Part shown: piece after piece, positions 44,033-52,322 of the stretch
How positions within the stretch are numbered: the stretch's first letter is position 1
How the letters are laid out: the number at the start of each line of letters is the position of its first letter
Assembly (NCBI GenBank): GCA_017458335.1
Contig: JAFTFT010000029.1
Location: 1 to 64,000, forward strand
Direction: 5' to 3'
From: Oscillospiraceae bacterium
Lineage (GTDB): Bacteria > Bacillota > Clostridia > Oscillospirales > Oscillospiraceae
DNA: 64,000 bases
Notes under the pieces: generated by a model
The model's input: the letters and a program-made list of their open reading frames with translations, nothing else
Databases searched by the model: none
Told to the model about the DNA's origin: nothing
Made by a program: the position numbers and the translations under genes

Positions 44033-45193
44033 TTATCTGACCTCACTTTCCGTTATGGCCTGCTCCAGATCCGCAAGCAGATCTTCGGCATTCTCGATCC
44101 CGATGGAGAGACGGATCAAACCGTCCGTGATTCCCACCGCCTCCCGGATCTTCCTGGGAATAGAGGCGTGGGTCATAGTGGCCGGATGACACACCAGGCT
44201 TTCCACGCCGCCAAGACTCTCCGCCAGAGCGATCAGCTTCAGGGAGGAGAAAAACTGCCGGATCTCGTGCTTTTCGTCCAGCTCGAAGGAAATCATGGCG
44301 CCGCCGTTTTTTGCCTGCCTGCGGTTGATCTCATAGCCCTGCGCGTCAGGCAGGCCGGGATAATAGACGTTCTTCACCGCCGAATGCTTCTTCAGGAAAG
44401 CGGCGGCCTTCTCCGCGTTTTCCACATGTCTGTCCATTCGCACGCCCAGCGTCTTGATCCCGCGGATCAGCAAAAAGGAATCAAACGGTCCCAGCACGGC
44501 GCCCGCCGCGTTTTGAAGGAAAGCAAGCCTTGCTGCCAGAGCGCTGTCCCTGACCACGGCCAGTCCCGCGATCAGATCGCTGTGTCCGCCGAGATACTTG
44601 GTCGCGCTGTGCACCACAATGTCGGCGCCCAGCTCCAGCGGCCGCTGCAGATAGGGCGTCATGAAGGTATTGTCCACGATGGAGAGAAGCCCGTGTCTGT
44701 GAGCGATTTCCGAGACTGCGGCCAGATCCGTGACCGTCAGCAGCGGGTTTGCCGGGCTTTCCACCAGAACAGCCCGGACCTCCGGCGTAATGGCCGCCTC
44801 GAACACGGCCAGATTCGTGGTATCCGCAATGGCGTAACCGATTCCGAACTGTTGGAACACCTGATCGAGCAGGCGGAAAGTACCTCCGTAGACATTGCTG
44901 GAGATCAGGATCTTATCCCCCGAACGAAACAGACTCAGCACCGTCGTGATCGCCGCAAGGCCGGAGGCAAAGGCAAAGCCCGCTGTTCCTCCCTCCAGCT
45001 CCGCGATCAGCGCTTCCAGCGCGGCGCGTGTCGGATTGCCGGTGCGGGAATATTCCCAGCCCGTATTCTGGCCGAGCCCCTGCTGCTCATAGGTAGAAGT
45101 CTGATAGATCGGCACGTTGACCGCGCCGGTGGTCTTATCTCCGTAAATGCCGCCGTGGATCAGGGCGGATTCGATATGCTGATATTGCGCCAT
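44033..45193 (-). CDS. mccB: cystathionine gamma-lyase/homocysteine lyase, MccB-like
   Basis: A 386-residue gamma-family PLP enzyme. GAVNVPIYQTSTYEQQ, EYSRTGNPTRAALE, SSNVYGGTFRLL, DNTFMTPYLQRPLELG and the PLP lysine in HSATKYLGGHSDL are close to B. subtilis MccB. It splits cystathionine to cysteine, and may release sulfide from homocysteine. It is second in the operon, 102 bases after metY and contiguous with mccA. Confidence 0.9.
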   Translation of the reverse strand: MAQYQHIESALIHGGIYGDKTTGAVNVPIYQTSTYEQQGLGQNTGWEYSRTGNPTRAALEALIAELEGGTAGFAFASGLAAITTVLSLFRSGDKILISSNVYGGTFRLLDQVFQQFGIGYAIADTTNLAVFEAAITPEVRAVLVESPANPLLTVTDLAAVSEIAHRHGLLSIVDNTFMTPYLQRPLELGADIVVHSATKYLGGHSDLIAGLAVVRDSALAARLAFLQNAAGAVLGPFDSFLLIRGIKTLGVRMDRHVENAEKAAAFLKKHSAVKNVYYPGLPDAQGYEINRRQAKNGGAMISFELDEKHEIRQFFSSLKLIALAESLGGVESLVCHPATMTHASIPRKIREAVGITDGLIRLSIGIENAEDLLADLEQAITESEVR

Positions 45194-45295
45194 GTTGATT
45201 TCTCCTTGCTCTTGATTGAACCGCCCCGATGCCGGAAGACGGGCGCCGGGGCGATCACAGAAGAAAAAGAGGGATTCCTTGTAAATTATTCCTTT

Positions 45296-46585
45296 TTATA
45301 CTTTAGATGCTGCGGCGAAGCCCTTCTCCAGGTCGGCGAGGATATCGTCGATGTGTTCCGTGCCGATGGAGAGGCGGATGGTGTTCGGGTGGATGTCCTG
45401 ATCTTCCAGTTCCTCTGCGGTGAGCTGGGAATGGGTGGTGGTGGCGGGGTGAATGACGAGGCTCTTTACGTCCGCCACATTGGCAAGCAGCGAGAAGATT
45501 TCCAGCGCGTCAATGAAGGCGTGGGCCTCCTTCACGCCGCCCTTGATGTCAAAGGTGAAAATGGAAGCGCCGCCGTTGGGGAAGTATTTCTCGAACAGCG
45601 CATGGTCGGGATGCTCCGGCAGAGAGGGGTGGTTGACCTTTTCCACCTGCGGGTGATTCGCAAGATATTCCACGACCTTCTTCGTGTTTTCCGCATGGCG
45701 ATCGAGGCGCAGGGACAGGGTCTCCACACCCTGCAGCAGCAGGAAGGCGTTGAAGGGGGAGATGGCGGCGCCCGTATCGCGCAGGAGGATGGCGCGCAGG
45801 TAGGTAATAAAGGCGGCAGGCCCGGCCGCGTCCACAAAGGAGATCCCGTGATAGCTGGGGTTCGCTTCCGCGATGGGCGCGTATTTTCCGCTTGCCTTCC
45901 AGTCAAAGTTGCCGGAGTCCACCACGATGCCGCCGAGCGTCGTGCCGTGGCCGCCCAGGAACTTGGTGGCGGAGTGCAGCACGATGTCCGCGCCGTGCTC
46001 AATGGGCCGGATCAGGTAAGGGGTACCAAAGGTGTTGTCGATGGCCAGTGGGATGCCGTGTTTGTGAGCGATGGCCGCGATGGCGTCGATATCCGGAATG
46101 TCGGAATTGGGGTTGCCCAGGGTCTCGAGGTAGATGGCCTTGGTGTTGGGCTGGATGGCGGCCTCCACCTCCGCCGGATTGTGGGCGTCCACAAAGGTGG
46201 TCTGGATGCCGTAGAGGGGCAGCGTGTGGGCAAGCAAGTTGTAACTGCCGCCATAAATGGTCTTCTGCGCGACAATGTGATCGCCCGCCTGCGCCAGGGC
46301 CTCGATGGTATAGGTCACGGCTGCGGCGCCGGAGGCCAGGGCCAACGCGCCCACACCGCCTTCCAGCGCGGCGATGCGTTTTTCCAGCACATCCTGGGTG
46401 GAGTTGGTCAGGCGGCCGTAGATGTTGCCCGCATCCTGCAGGCCGAAACGGGCCGCCGCATGGGCGGAGTTGTGAAACACGTAGGACGTGGTCTGATAAA
46501 TGGGGACGGCCCGTGCGTCGGTGGCGGGATCGGCCTGCTCCTGGCCGACATGAAGCTGCAGCGTTTCAAATTTATAGTTAGACAT
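45296..46585 (-). CDS. metY: O-acetylhomoserine sulfhydrylase
   Basis: A 429-residue PLP enzyme that makes homocysteine from O-acetylhomoserine and sulfide or a thiocarboxylated carrier. [32 protein letters not shown], the PLP lysine in [16 protein letters not shown] and [13 protein letters not shown] with the insertion near residue 240 (NPSYHGISF) separate it from cystathionine lyases. It is the first structural gene behind a Cys-rich leader and attenuator. The neighbouring ThiS-like carrier operon suggests it may take sulfur from a protein thiocarboxylate, as described for Wolinella. Confidence 0.92.
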   Translation of the reverse strand: MSNYKFETLQLHVGQEQADPATDARAVPIYQTTSYVFHNSAHAAARFGLQDAGNIYGRLTNSTQDVLEKRIAALEGGVGALALASGAAAVTYTIEALAQAGDHIVAQKTIYGGSYNLLAHTLPLYGIQTTFVDAHNPAEVEAAIQPNTKAIYLETLGNPNSDIPDIDAIAAIAHKHGIPLAIDNTFGTPYLIRPIEHGADIVLHSATKFLGGHGTTLGGIVVDSGNFDWKASGKYAPIAEANPSYHGISFVDAAGPAAFITYLRAILLRDTGAAISPFNAFLLLQGVETLSLRLDRHAENTKKVVEYLANHPQVEKVNHPSLPEHPDHALFEKYFPNGGASIFTFDIKGGVKEAHAFIDALEIFSLLANVADVKSLVIHPATTTHSQLTAEELEDQDIHPNTIRLSIGTEHIDDILADLEKGFAAASKV

Positions 46586-46625
46586 GATATGTACCTCTTT
46601 TTCATGATATTTCCGCTTTTATGAT

Positions 46626-46654
46626 CCGATCAAACCCCAGCGGAGCAGGTTTGA
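46626..46654. repeat. inverted repeat in the metY 5' region
   Basis: GATCAAACC, an 11-base loop and GGTTTGATC, 40 bases before the metY ATG. It may be a second RNA hairpin between the small frame and metY. Confidence 0.5.
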
Positions 46655-46674
46655 TCGGGAGAGCAGGAACAAAG

Positions 46675-46788
46675 TCACCGGTCAATGGAGCAGCACTCAT
46701 GCGGTCCCATGACCTTATGGCCTTGTTCCGACGTCATTCGTCCGTTCCTGAAATTGTGCCGGTTCAACAGCTCAAACAGATCTTTCAT
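46675..46788 (-). CDS. small upstream frame in the metY leader, 37 codons
   Basis: ATG 46788 with GAGGTG upstream opens MKDLFELLNRHNFRNGRMTS, later HECCSIDR and a stop 89 bases before metY. It has a Cys-Cys pair (residues 32-33), as has the equivalent frame before cysK. It lies after the attenuator. It may be a small protein or a second regulatory leader. Confidence 0.4.
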   Translation of the reverse strand: MKDLFELLNRHNFRNGRMTSEQGHKVMGPHECCSIDR

Positions 46789-46802
46789 GTTTCACCTCAA
46801 AA

Positions 46803-46835
46803 ACAAAAATCCGGAGAACCCATCGGGCTCCCCGG
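46803..46835 (-). terminator. attenuator terminator of the metY leader
   Basis: An 11-bp stem with G-U pairs (arms 46825-46835 and 46811-46821), loop GAT, then ATTTTTGTTTTT on the minus strand. GTTCTCC (46853-46859), just after the leader stop, copies part of the 3' arm and could pair with GGGGAGC to form an antiterminator. Confidence 0.75.
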
Positions 46836-46859
46836 TCGTCCACAAAGCAATAGGAGAAC

Positions 46860-46940
46860 TCAAACGGGCACACCAAAGCGCATGCGCATCTCACAGCGCA
46901 TGTCACAACACATCATGCAGTTGAAGCTCGCCTGACGCAT
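46860..46940 (-). CDS. Cys/Met-rich leader peptide 2 (26 aa), upstream of metY
   Basis: A 26-codon frame with ATG 46940 and GGAGG 8 bases before it. Residues 9-17 are MMCCDMRCE, in register with leader 1; Cys at 8, 11, 12 and 16, and Met also at 9, 10, 14, 18 and 20. It ends FGVPV and is followed by an attenuator terminator. The same length and same positions of the Cys run as leader 1, with differing flanks, indicate selection on codon content and spacing. Confidence 0.8.
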   Translation of the reverse strand: MRQASFNCMMCCDMRCEMRMRFGVPV

Positions 46941-46967
46941 TTCAAGTCCTCCGTTAATTCTACTTTT

Positions 46968-47013
46968 CCTATCGAATTGATATGTTTATATCACAAACCT
47001 CTCGCTTTGTCAA
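46968..47013 (-). promoter_or_regulatory. sigma-A promoter and 17-bp quasi-palindrome of the metY leader
   Basis: Minus strand TTGACA (47008-47013), 17-bp spacer, TATAAA (46985-46990), then CATATCAATTCGATAGG (46968-46984). The layout is base for base that of the cysK leader promoter. Confidence 0.8.
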
Positions 47014-47038
47014 CGGAAAAAAGAAAAAAGATTTTCCC

Positions 47039-48184
47039 CTAATACTCCTCCAGGAAATGGTGCCGGACGCCGTCTTTCTTATACGCGATCACCGTGTTGA
47101 GATTCACATTGGAAACGCTCTTGAAAATATTGGCCTCGATCTGTGGATTTGTCTCTTTCAGAGCTGCGATCAGCTTTTTCGTCTCAAGGCGTTTTGAGGC
47201 GGTGGTGCCGTCCTCGTGGCAGGTGGTGCAGGTGTCGGTAAAATGACAGGCACACTGCAGAAAGTGCAGTTCGCTCCAGTCCCGCCAGCGGCAGATGTCC
47301 GCTTCTCGAATAAGATACATCGGACGGATCAGCTCCATGCCTTCAAAATTGGTGCTGTGCAGTTTCGGCATCATGGTTTGAACCTGTCCCCCGTGCAGCA
47401 TTCCCATCAGAATCGTCTCAATGACATCGTCATAGTGATGACCGAGCGCAATTTTGTTGCACCCGAGTTCCTTCGCCTTGCTGTAAAGATACCCCCTGCG
47501 CATTCTCGCGCATAGATAGCAGGGGTTTTTCTCCACCGTATCCACCACGTCAAAAATTGTGCTTTCAAAAACAGTGATCGGAACCCCGAGCGTCTTTGCG
47601 TTGTACTCCAGCAGGCGCCGGTTGTCGCCGTTATAGCCCGGATCCATCACCAGAAACAGCAGGTCAAAGGAGATCTTCCGGTGCCTTTGAAGCTCCTGAA
47701 ACAACTTCGCCATGAGCATGGAGTCTTTTCCGCCCGAGATACAGACCGCGATGCGGTCTCCGTCTTCCACGAGCCGGTATTCTTTGCAGGCTTTTGCAAA
47801 CGGAGAAAAGAGCTGCTTATGGAATTTTCCGCGAATGCTGTCTTCGGCCTTTTCCTGACGTTCCTGCCTGTCTTCCATTTTATTTGTCGTTGCTCTCAGC
47901 CAGGCGAGATATCCTCCTGCCAGGCTGAAGCATTCTCTGCCGCAATCGGCAAGCGCTTCAGACACCGCGATCGAACGAACGCCCCGCTGACAGTAAACGA
48001 TCAGCTTTCTGCCGTCAGGCAGCTCCCGGGCAAATCGCGCCGCGTTCTCCATCAGTTCCGTCTCCGAAATATGGATTGCCCCGGGGATCCTGCCATACCG
48101 CACATTGTCCGCACTTCTGGTATCGATCAAAAGGAAACTGCCTTCTTCCATACGCTCCAGCTCGGATATGGAAACTTCTCTCAT
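47039..48184 (-). CDS. rhodanese-TtcA-like ATP pyrophosphatase fusion
   Basis: A 381-residue two-domain protein. Residues 1-105 are a rhodanese with active-site Cys in IVYCQRGVRS. Residues ~135-381 are a PP-loop ATPase of the TtcA/TilS type with ICISGGKDSM-like AVCISGGKDSM, a CYLCARMRRG pair and CHFTDTC/TCHED cysteines that could hold an iron-sulfur cluster. It would move sulfane sulfur to an adenylated substrate, in tRNA or in another target. It is the last gene of the thiocarboxylate operon. Confidence 0.85.
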   Translation of the reverse strand: MREVSISELERMEEGSFLLIDTRSADNVRYGRIPGAIHISETELMENAARFARELPDGRKLIVYCQRGVRSIAVSEALADCGRECFSLAGGYLAWLRATTNKMEDRQERQEKAEDSIRGKFHKQLFSPFAKACKEYRLVEDGDRIAVCISGGKDSMLMAKLFQELQRHRKISFDLLFLVMDPGYNGDNRRLLEYNAKTLGVPITVFESTIFDVVDTVEKNPCYLCARMRRGYLYSKAKELGCNKIALGHHYDDVIETILMGMLHGGQVQTMMPKLHSTNFEGMELIRPMYLIREADICRWRDWSELHFLQCACHFTDTCTTCHEDGTTASKRLETKKLIAALKETNPQIEANIFKSVSNVNLNTVIAYKKDGVRHHFLEEY

Positions 48185-48191
48185 GGCCTGA

Positions 48192-48956
48192 CTACCTCTT
48201 TTTCACGTTACAAAGATCCTTTACCACTTCTCCCGCAAGGATCAGTCCAACGACCGCTGGCACGAAGGCCACAGAACCGGGAATATCCCGCCTGTCGGTG
48301 CAGTGGCGCTTTGTCCCGGGCGGGCAGATGCAGTGGGCACGGCAGCTGATGCTCAGATCCTCCAGCGGCCGGATGGGCTTTTCTCCGGAGTAGACGACCT
48401 TCAAATGCCTGACGCCGCGCTTTTTGAGTTCCCGCCGCATGACACGCGCCAGCGGACAGACCGAGGTCTGCGTGATATCCGCCACGCGAAAGGCGGTGGC
48501 GTCCAGCTTGTTGCCCGCGCCCATGGAGCTGATGATCGGTGTTCCGGCCGCCCGGGCCGCCAGCACCAGCTGTATTTTGCCGCTCACCGTGTCGATGGCG
48601 TCCACTACATAATCATATTGGGAAAAATCGAATTCCTCTGCCTTATCCGGCAGATAAAAGGTCTTGTAGGTCCGTACCGCGCAGCGCGGATTGATTTCAC
48701 CGATCCGCTCGGCGGCCACATCCACCTTGTATTTTCCCACGGTCTTTCGCGTGGCGAGGATCTGCCGGTTGATGTTGGTCAGGCAGACCTTGTCGTCATC
48801 GATCAGATCCAGCGCGCCGATCCCCGTTCTTGCCAAAGCCTCGACCGTATAGCCGCCCACGCCGCCGATCCCGAAAACTGCCACCCGACTGTGCGCAAGC
48901 CTGTCCATGGCTTCCGGCCCCAGCAAAAGCTGGGTCCGCGAAAATTCATTCAGCAT
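48192..48956 (-). CDS. tcdA: TcdA-like E1 activating enzyme
   Basis: A 254-residue ThiF/E1-fold protein of the tRNA threonylcarbamoyladenosine dehydratase type. The nucleotide loop is VFGIGGVGGYTVEALARTGIG, with DDDKVCLTNINRQI and VVDAIDTVSGK. In Escherichia coli TcdA cyclises t6A with help of a CsdA-CsdE sulfur relay. Its place inside a sulfur-carrier operon may instead indicate a role in carrier activation. Confidence 0.9.
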   Translation of the reverse strand: MLNEFSRTQLLLGPEAMDRLAHSRVAVFGIGGVGGYTVEALARTGIGALDLIDDDKVCLTNINRQILATRKTVGKYKVDVAAERIGEINPRCAVRTYKTFYLPDKAEEFDFSQYDYVVDAIDTVSGKIQLVLAARAAGTPIISSMGAGNKLDATAFRVADITQTSVCPLARVMRRELKKRGVRHLKVVYSGEKPIRPLEDLSISCRAHCICPPGTKRHCTDRRDIPGSVAFVPAVVGLILAGEVVKDLCNVKKR

Positions 48957-48984
48957 ATCTCCGATTTATATCCTTTACCTTCCT

Positions 48985-49794
48985 TTATTCCGTCTTCTCG
49001 AGCGTCTCATTCATGCTTCCCGTGCGATAGCCGGTCAGATCCATGGTCACATAGGCAAAACCGTACTCCCGGAAGGCCGCGGTGACCGTCTCTCTCACAG
49101 ACAGAAGCTTTTCAAAGTCCTCCGGGTCAGTCTCGATTCTAGCCAGCTGGCCGTGGATCCGGACACGCACCTGGCGAAAACCCAGATCCAGAAGCAGCTG
49201 TTCCGCGCGATCCACCATGGAAAGCCGCTCTTCATTGATCGTCTCCCCGTACACAAAACGGGAGGAGAGGCAGGCGAAGCTCTGCTTGTTCCAGGTGAGC
49301 AGGCCCAGCTCCCTGGACAGCTCCCGGATCTCCGCCTTGTTTAGGCCGACGTGACGCAGCGGGCTGAGCACGCCCAGCTCTCTGACCGCGACAAGGCCGG
49401 GGCGATAATCCCCGCTGTCATCCATGTTGGAGCCCTCCGCCACGGCATTCAGGCCAAGCTCACGGGCAATGTCCCAGATCTTTTCAAATAACTCGTGCTT
49501 GCAGAGATAACAACGGTTTTTCGGATTGTGCCGAAAGCCCTCGATCTCCAGTTCCTCCGAGCGCACCACGACATGATGGATTCCGTTTGTCTCGCAGAAA
49601 GCTTTTGCCTCTTTCAGCTCCCGCTCCGGGAAAGAACAGGAGGAGGCCGTCACGGCGACGCACTTGTCGCCCAGCGTGTCGTGGGCCACCTTCAAAAGGA
49701 AAGTGGAATCCACTCCGCCGGAAAAGGCCACGGCCATGCTGCCCTGAGACAGCAGATATTCTTTTAGTTGATTCAGTTTTTCGCTCATTGTCAT
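48985..49794 (-). CDS. larE: LarE-like ATP-dependent sacrificial sulfurtransferase
   Basis: A 269-residue PP-loop enzyme. AVAFSGGVDSTFLLKVA is the ATP loop, NRCYLCKHELF a Cys pair, and QSFACLSSRF holds the cysteine used in LarE as sulfur donor. In Lactobacillus it makes the nickel-pincer cofactor with LarB and LarC, but neither those nor LarA are seen here. Its place between TcdA and the rhodanese-TusA fusion suggests a sulfur-mobilising role in this operon. Confidence 0.9.
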   Translation of the reverse strand: MTMSEKLNQLKEYLLSQGSMAVAFSGGVDSTFLLKVAHDTLGDKCVAVTASSCSFPERELKEAKAFCETNGIHHVVVRSEELEIEGFRHNPKNRCYLCKHELFEKIWDIARELGLNAVAEGSNMDDSGDYRPGLVAVRELGVLSPLRHVGLNKAEIRELSRELGLLTWNKQSFACLSSRFVYGETINEERLSMVDRAEQLLLDLGFRQVRVRIHGQLARIETDPEDFEKLLSVRETVTAAFREYGFAYVTMDLTGYRTGSMNETLEKTE

Positions 49795-50817
49795 TCAGAT
49801 AAACAAACTCATATCCGACTGCTCGCCGGATCCCAGGAAAGTGGAAACACCGCCCAGCTCCACGCCGTCGATCAGTTCTTCCTTCCTGATCCCCATGATG
49901 TCCATGGACATCTGGCAAGCCACCAGCCGCACACCGTGAACGCGGGCGCTGTCGATCAGTTCTTCAAGAGAACTGACGCCTTTCTCTTTCATAATGCCCC
50001 GGATCATTTTGGCGCCGAGGCCGCCCATGTTCATACGGCTCAGCCCCAGCTTTTTCGTTCCTCTGGGCATCATAAAGCCGAACATACCCTCAATGAAGCT
50101 CTTGGCGACGGAAACCTTTTCCGGCCGCCGCAGGATGTTCAGCCCCCAGAAGGTGAAAAACATGGTCACCCTGCGCCCCATGGCCGCTGCACCGTTTGCC
50201 ATAATGAAGGCGGCGATGGTTTTATCAAGATCGCCGGAGAAAACCACAAAGGTCTTGTCGTTCTGTGCGGCAGCGGGATTTTGAACAGGCGCCTCGGCTT
50301 TCTCGACCAGCGCCTCGATGCCCTCGGGCCTGACCTCCAGCCGGAGCAGCTTGTTGCCGGTCCGCTCGCACCATACCGAAATATCCGGGGCAAACGCGTC
50401 CTCCGTCGCCTCGATCTTCAGCTTTTGACCGCCCACCATCTCTCTCAGCGTGTCCGCGGTTTTTACGATCGGGCCGGGGCATTTGAGTCCCCTGGCATCC
50501 AGCGTGATCGGCTCCGCCTCTTCCAGCCACTTTTTCCACGCTCGCCAGCCGCCGTCCAGATTGGTCGCGTCATAGCCCCAATCCTGCAGCTGCTCCGTGA
50601 TCTCCGTGCTCAAAGAGCCCTCCTGGCAAAACACATAGACAGGCTTATCCTTTGGCAGCTTCTCCAGCTCCTTGCCGACGCGGGAAAAGGGGATGTTGAC
50701 AGCGCCCTCCACGGCCCCCAGCAGAACCTGGTCCGGCTCACGCAGATCCAGCAGTGTCAGGCTGTTCCGCTCCAGCTTCAAAAACTCCTCAACGGAGATA
50801 TGTTTGATTTCATCCAT
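49795..50817 (-). CDS. rhodanese-TusA-DsrE2 fusion protein
   Basis: A 340-residue sulfur-relay fusion. Residues 1-100: rhodanese with active Cys in YVFCQEGSLS. Residues ~104-175: TusA-like with ARGLKCPGPIVK. Residues ~185-340: DsrE/F-like (DsrE2) domain with VVFSGDLDKTIAAFIMANGA and a cysteine in VACQMSMDIMG. The three sulfur-binding steps are thus on one chain, giving a pipeline from a persulfide donor to the carrier proteins encoded next to it. Confidence 0.88.
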   Translation of the reverse strand: MDEIKHISVEEFLKLERNSLTLLDLREPDQVLLGAVEGAVNIPFSRVGKELEKLPKDKPVYVFCQEGSLSTEITEQLQDWGYDATNLDGGWRAWKKWLEEAEPITLDARGLKCPGPIVKTADTLREMVGGQKLKIEATEDAFAPDISVWCERTGNKLLRLEVRPEGIEALVEKAEAPVQNPAAAQNDKTFVVFSGDLDKTIAAFIMANGAAAMGRRVTMFFTFWGLNILRRPEKVSVAKSFIEGMFGFMMPRGTKKLGLSRMNMGGLGAKMIRGIMKEKGVSSLEELIDSARVHGVRLVACQMSMDIMGIRKEELIDGVELGGVSTFLGSGEQSDMSLFI

Positions 50818-50823
50818 GGAATT

Positions 50824-51234
50824 CTACTCCTCAATATCTAATTCTTCCCGATTCGCCTGCCCATCCCGAATCTGAAAGGACCGCAGTACAGGTTCGTTTT
50901 TCTCCAGCGACAGGATCAGATAACTGGCTGTCGGATCCAGCGCCAGACGGATGTCCTCCGCAGAGGGTCGGCAGGGCGTTTCCGGATGGCTGTGCCAGTT
51001 GCCCAGCAGCTCCAGTCTCCGCTCTCTCATATCCAGGATCGCCTTCAGTTGTTCTTCCGGCGCGATGGTGAAATGGGAGGCTGAATGATCTGCATTTTCC
51101 AGACAATAGACCTTTTCCACCCAGGCTTCTTCACCCCGGCTTTGCCCGGCGAGGAGACCGCAGGCCTCCTCCGGGAGACAGGCTCGGGCATGTGAGAGCA
51201 TCAGAAGATAGTCCGCTTTTTTCAGATGGATCAT
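50824..51234 (-). CDS. JAMM/Mov34 metalloprotease for sulfur-carrier processing
   Basis: A 136-residue MPN+ zinc protease. Glu in PEEACGLL and the JAMM signature NWHSHPETPCRPSAEDIR (His, His, Ser, Asp) are intact. Homologues Mec and HcyD release amino acids from, or trim, CysO/HcyS-type carriers. It overlaps the ThiF-like gene by 4 bases. The carrier here has six residues after GGG, which this protease would have to remove. Confidence 0.9.
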   Translation of the reverse strand: MIHLKKADYLLMLSHARACLPEEACGLLAGQSRGEEAWVEKVYCLENADHSASHFTIAPEEQLKAILDMRERRLELLGNWHSHPETPCRPSAEDIRLALDPTASYLILSLEKNEPVLRSFQIRDGQANREELDIEE

Positions 51235-52034
51235 TTGAGATCACACTCCACCACGCCCTCGTCGAAAGGCTGCAAAATGGTCGGATGCGCACCGCATACC
51301 GGACAGTCAGGATTGTCCGGCAACTGAATGACATGCGCCTCCATATCCAGCGCATCAAAGGTCAGCAGCCGTCCGATAAGCAGATCCCCCACGCCGACGA
51401 TATATTTGACGGCCTCCAGCGCCTGCATACAACCGATGACGCCGGCCATAGCGCCGATTACGCCCGCCTCGCGGCAGGTGGGCACTGCATTCTTCGGAGG
51501 CGGCTGTCGGAACACACAGCGATAGCAGGGGCCTTTTCCTGGCACATAGGTCATCAGTTGGCCGTGAAAGCGGATGATCCCTGCGTGACAGAAGGGCTTG
51601 CCCGCCAGCACGCAGGCGTCGTTGATGAGAAATTTGGCCGCAAAATTGTCCGTCCCGTCAAGGATGAAATCATAGGGTTCAATCAGATCCATGATATTCT
51701 CTGCGTTGACAAACAAGTGATGCGTGATCACCTGCACGTCAGGATTCAGCGCCGCCATGGTCTCCTTTGCGGAGTCTACCTTCGGCTTGCCTACATCTGC
51801 GTTGCCGTGCAGGATCTGCCGCTGGAGATTGGAGAGATCCACCTCATCCGCGTCCGCGATGCCGATGGTTCCCACACCGGCCGCGGCCAGATACATGGCG
51901 GCGGGCGATCCGAGCCCGCCGGCCCCAATGATGAGGACCTTCGCGTTCAGCAGCTTCTTCTGCCCTCTGAGCCCGACTTCTTTCAGAATGATATGCCGGG
52001 AGTAGCGTTCCAGCTGTTCACTGCTCAGCGCCAT
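51231..52034 (-). CDS. ThiF/MoeB-like adenylyltransferase
   Basis: A 267-residue E1-like enzyme which adenylates the C-terminus of the ThiS-like carrier. LIIGAGGLGSPAAMYLAAAGVG is the ATP loop, with DEVDLSNLQRQI, NDACVLAGKPF, CYRCVFRQPP and CREAGVIGAM. A CPVCG pair near the end could bind zinc, with CYRC. It overlaps the carrier gene by 17 bases. Confidence 0.93.
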   Translation of the reverse strand: MALSSEQLERYSRHIILKEVGLRGQKKLLNAKVLIIGAGGLGSPAAMYLAAAGVGTIGIADADEVDLSNLQRQILHGNADVGKPKVDSAKETMAALNPDVQVITHHLFVNAENIMDLIEPYDFILDGTDNFAAKFLINDACVLAGKPFCHAGIIRFHGQLMTYVPGKGPCYRCVFRQPPPKNAVPTCREAGVIGAMAGVIGCMQALEAVKYIVGVGDLLIGRLLTFDALDMEAHVIQLPDNPDCPVCGAHPTILQPFDEGVVECDLK

Positions 52035-52239
52035 CGCAACCGCCTCCCATAAAGTACAAAAACTCCACCGCGTCGCCTTCCTTCAGAGAAAAGCACTCGT
52101 AGCAATCCATCGGAAGGAATGCGTTGTTGACCGCAACGGTCACATATTGGGGCGTCTCCACCTTCTGCTGTTCCATCAACTGCATGACGGTTATTCCGTT
52201 TTCAACTTCTGTTTTCTTTCCGGAAACTTGAATCATCAT
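52018..52239 (-). CDS. ThiS/MoaD-like sulfur carrier with C-terminal extension
   Basis: A 73-residue ubiquitin-fold carrier. TVMQLMEQQKV and VTVAVNNAFLP are typical of ThiS. The end reads FLYFMGGGCDGAEQ: six residues follow the glycine run, so it is a pro-form needing proteolysis by the JAMM enzyme. First gene of the operon; AAAGGA upstream. The absence of other thiamine genes and the nearby metY/mccA make a Cys or homocysteine role likely, like HcyS or CysO. Confidence 0.9.
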   Translation of the reverse strand: MMIQVSGKKTEVENGITVMQLMEQQKVETPQYVTVAVNNAFLPMDCYECFSLKEGDAVEFLYFMGGGCDGAEQ

Positions 52240-52264
52240 CGTCTAAAATCCTTTCTTTTCCCCC

Positions 52265-52318
52265 TTGACAAAGGAAAACAAATGCAGTATAAACAAAATA
52301 ACATATCAAGTCAATAGG
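52265..52318. promoter_or_regulatory. face-to-face divergent promoters sharing the sulfur quasi-palindrome
   Basis: Plus strand TTGACA (52265-52270), 17 bp, TATAAA (52288-52293) drives leader 3. Minus strand TTGACT (52309-52314), 17 bp, TATACT (52286-52291) drives the ThiS operon. CATATCAAGTCAATAGG (52302-52318) covers the minus -35 box and lies just downstream of the plus -10. The two -10 boxes overlap, so the promoters must compete. Confidence 0.8.
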
Positions 52319-52322
52319 TTAA

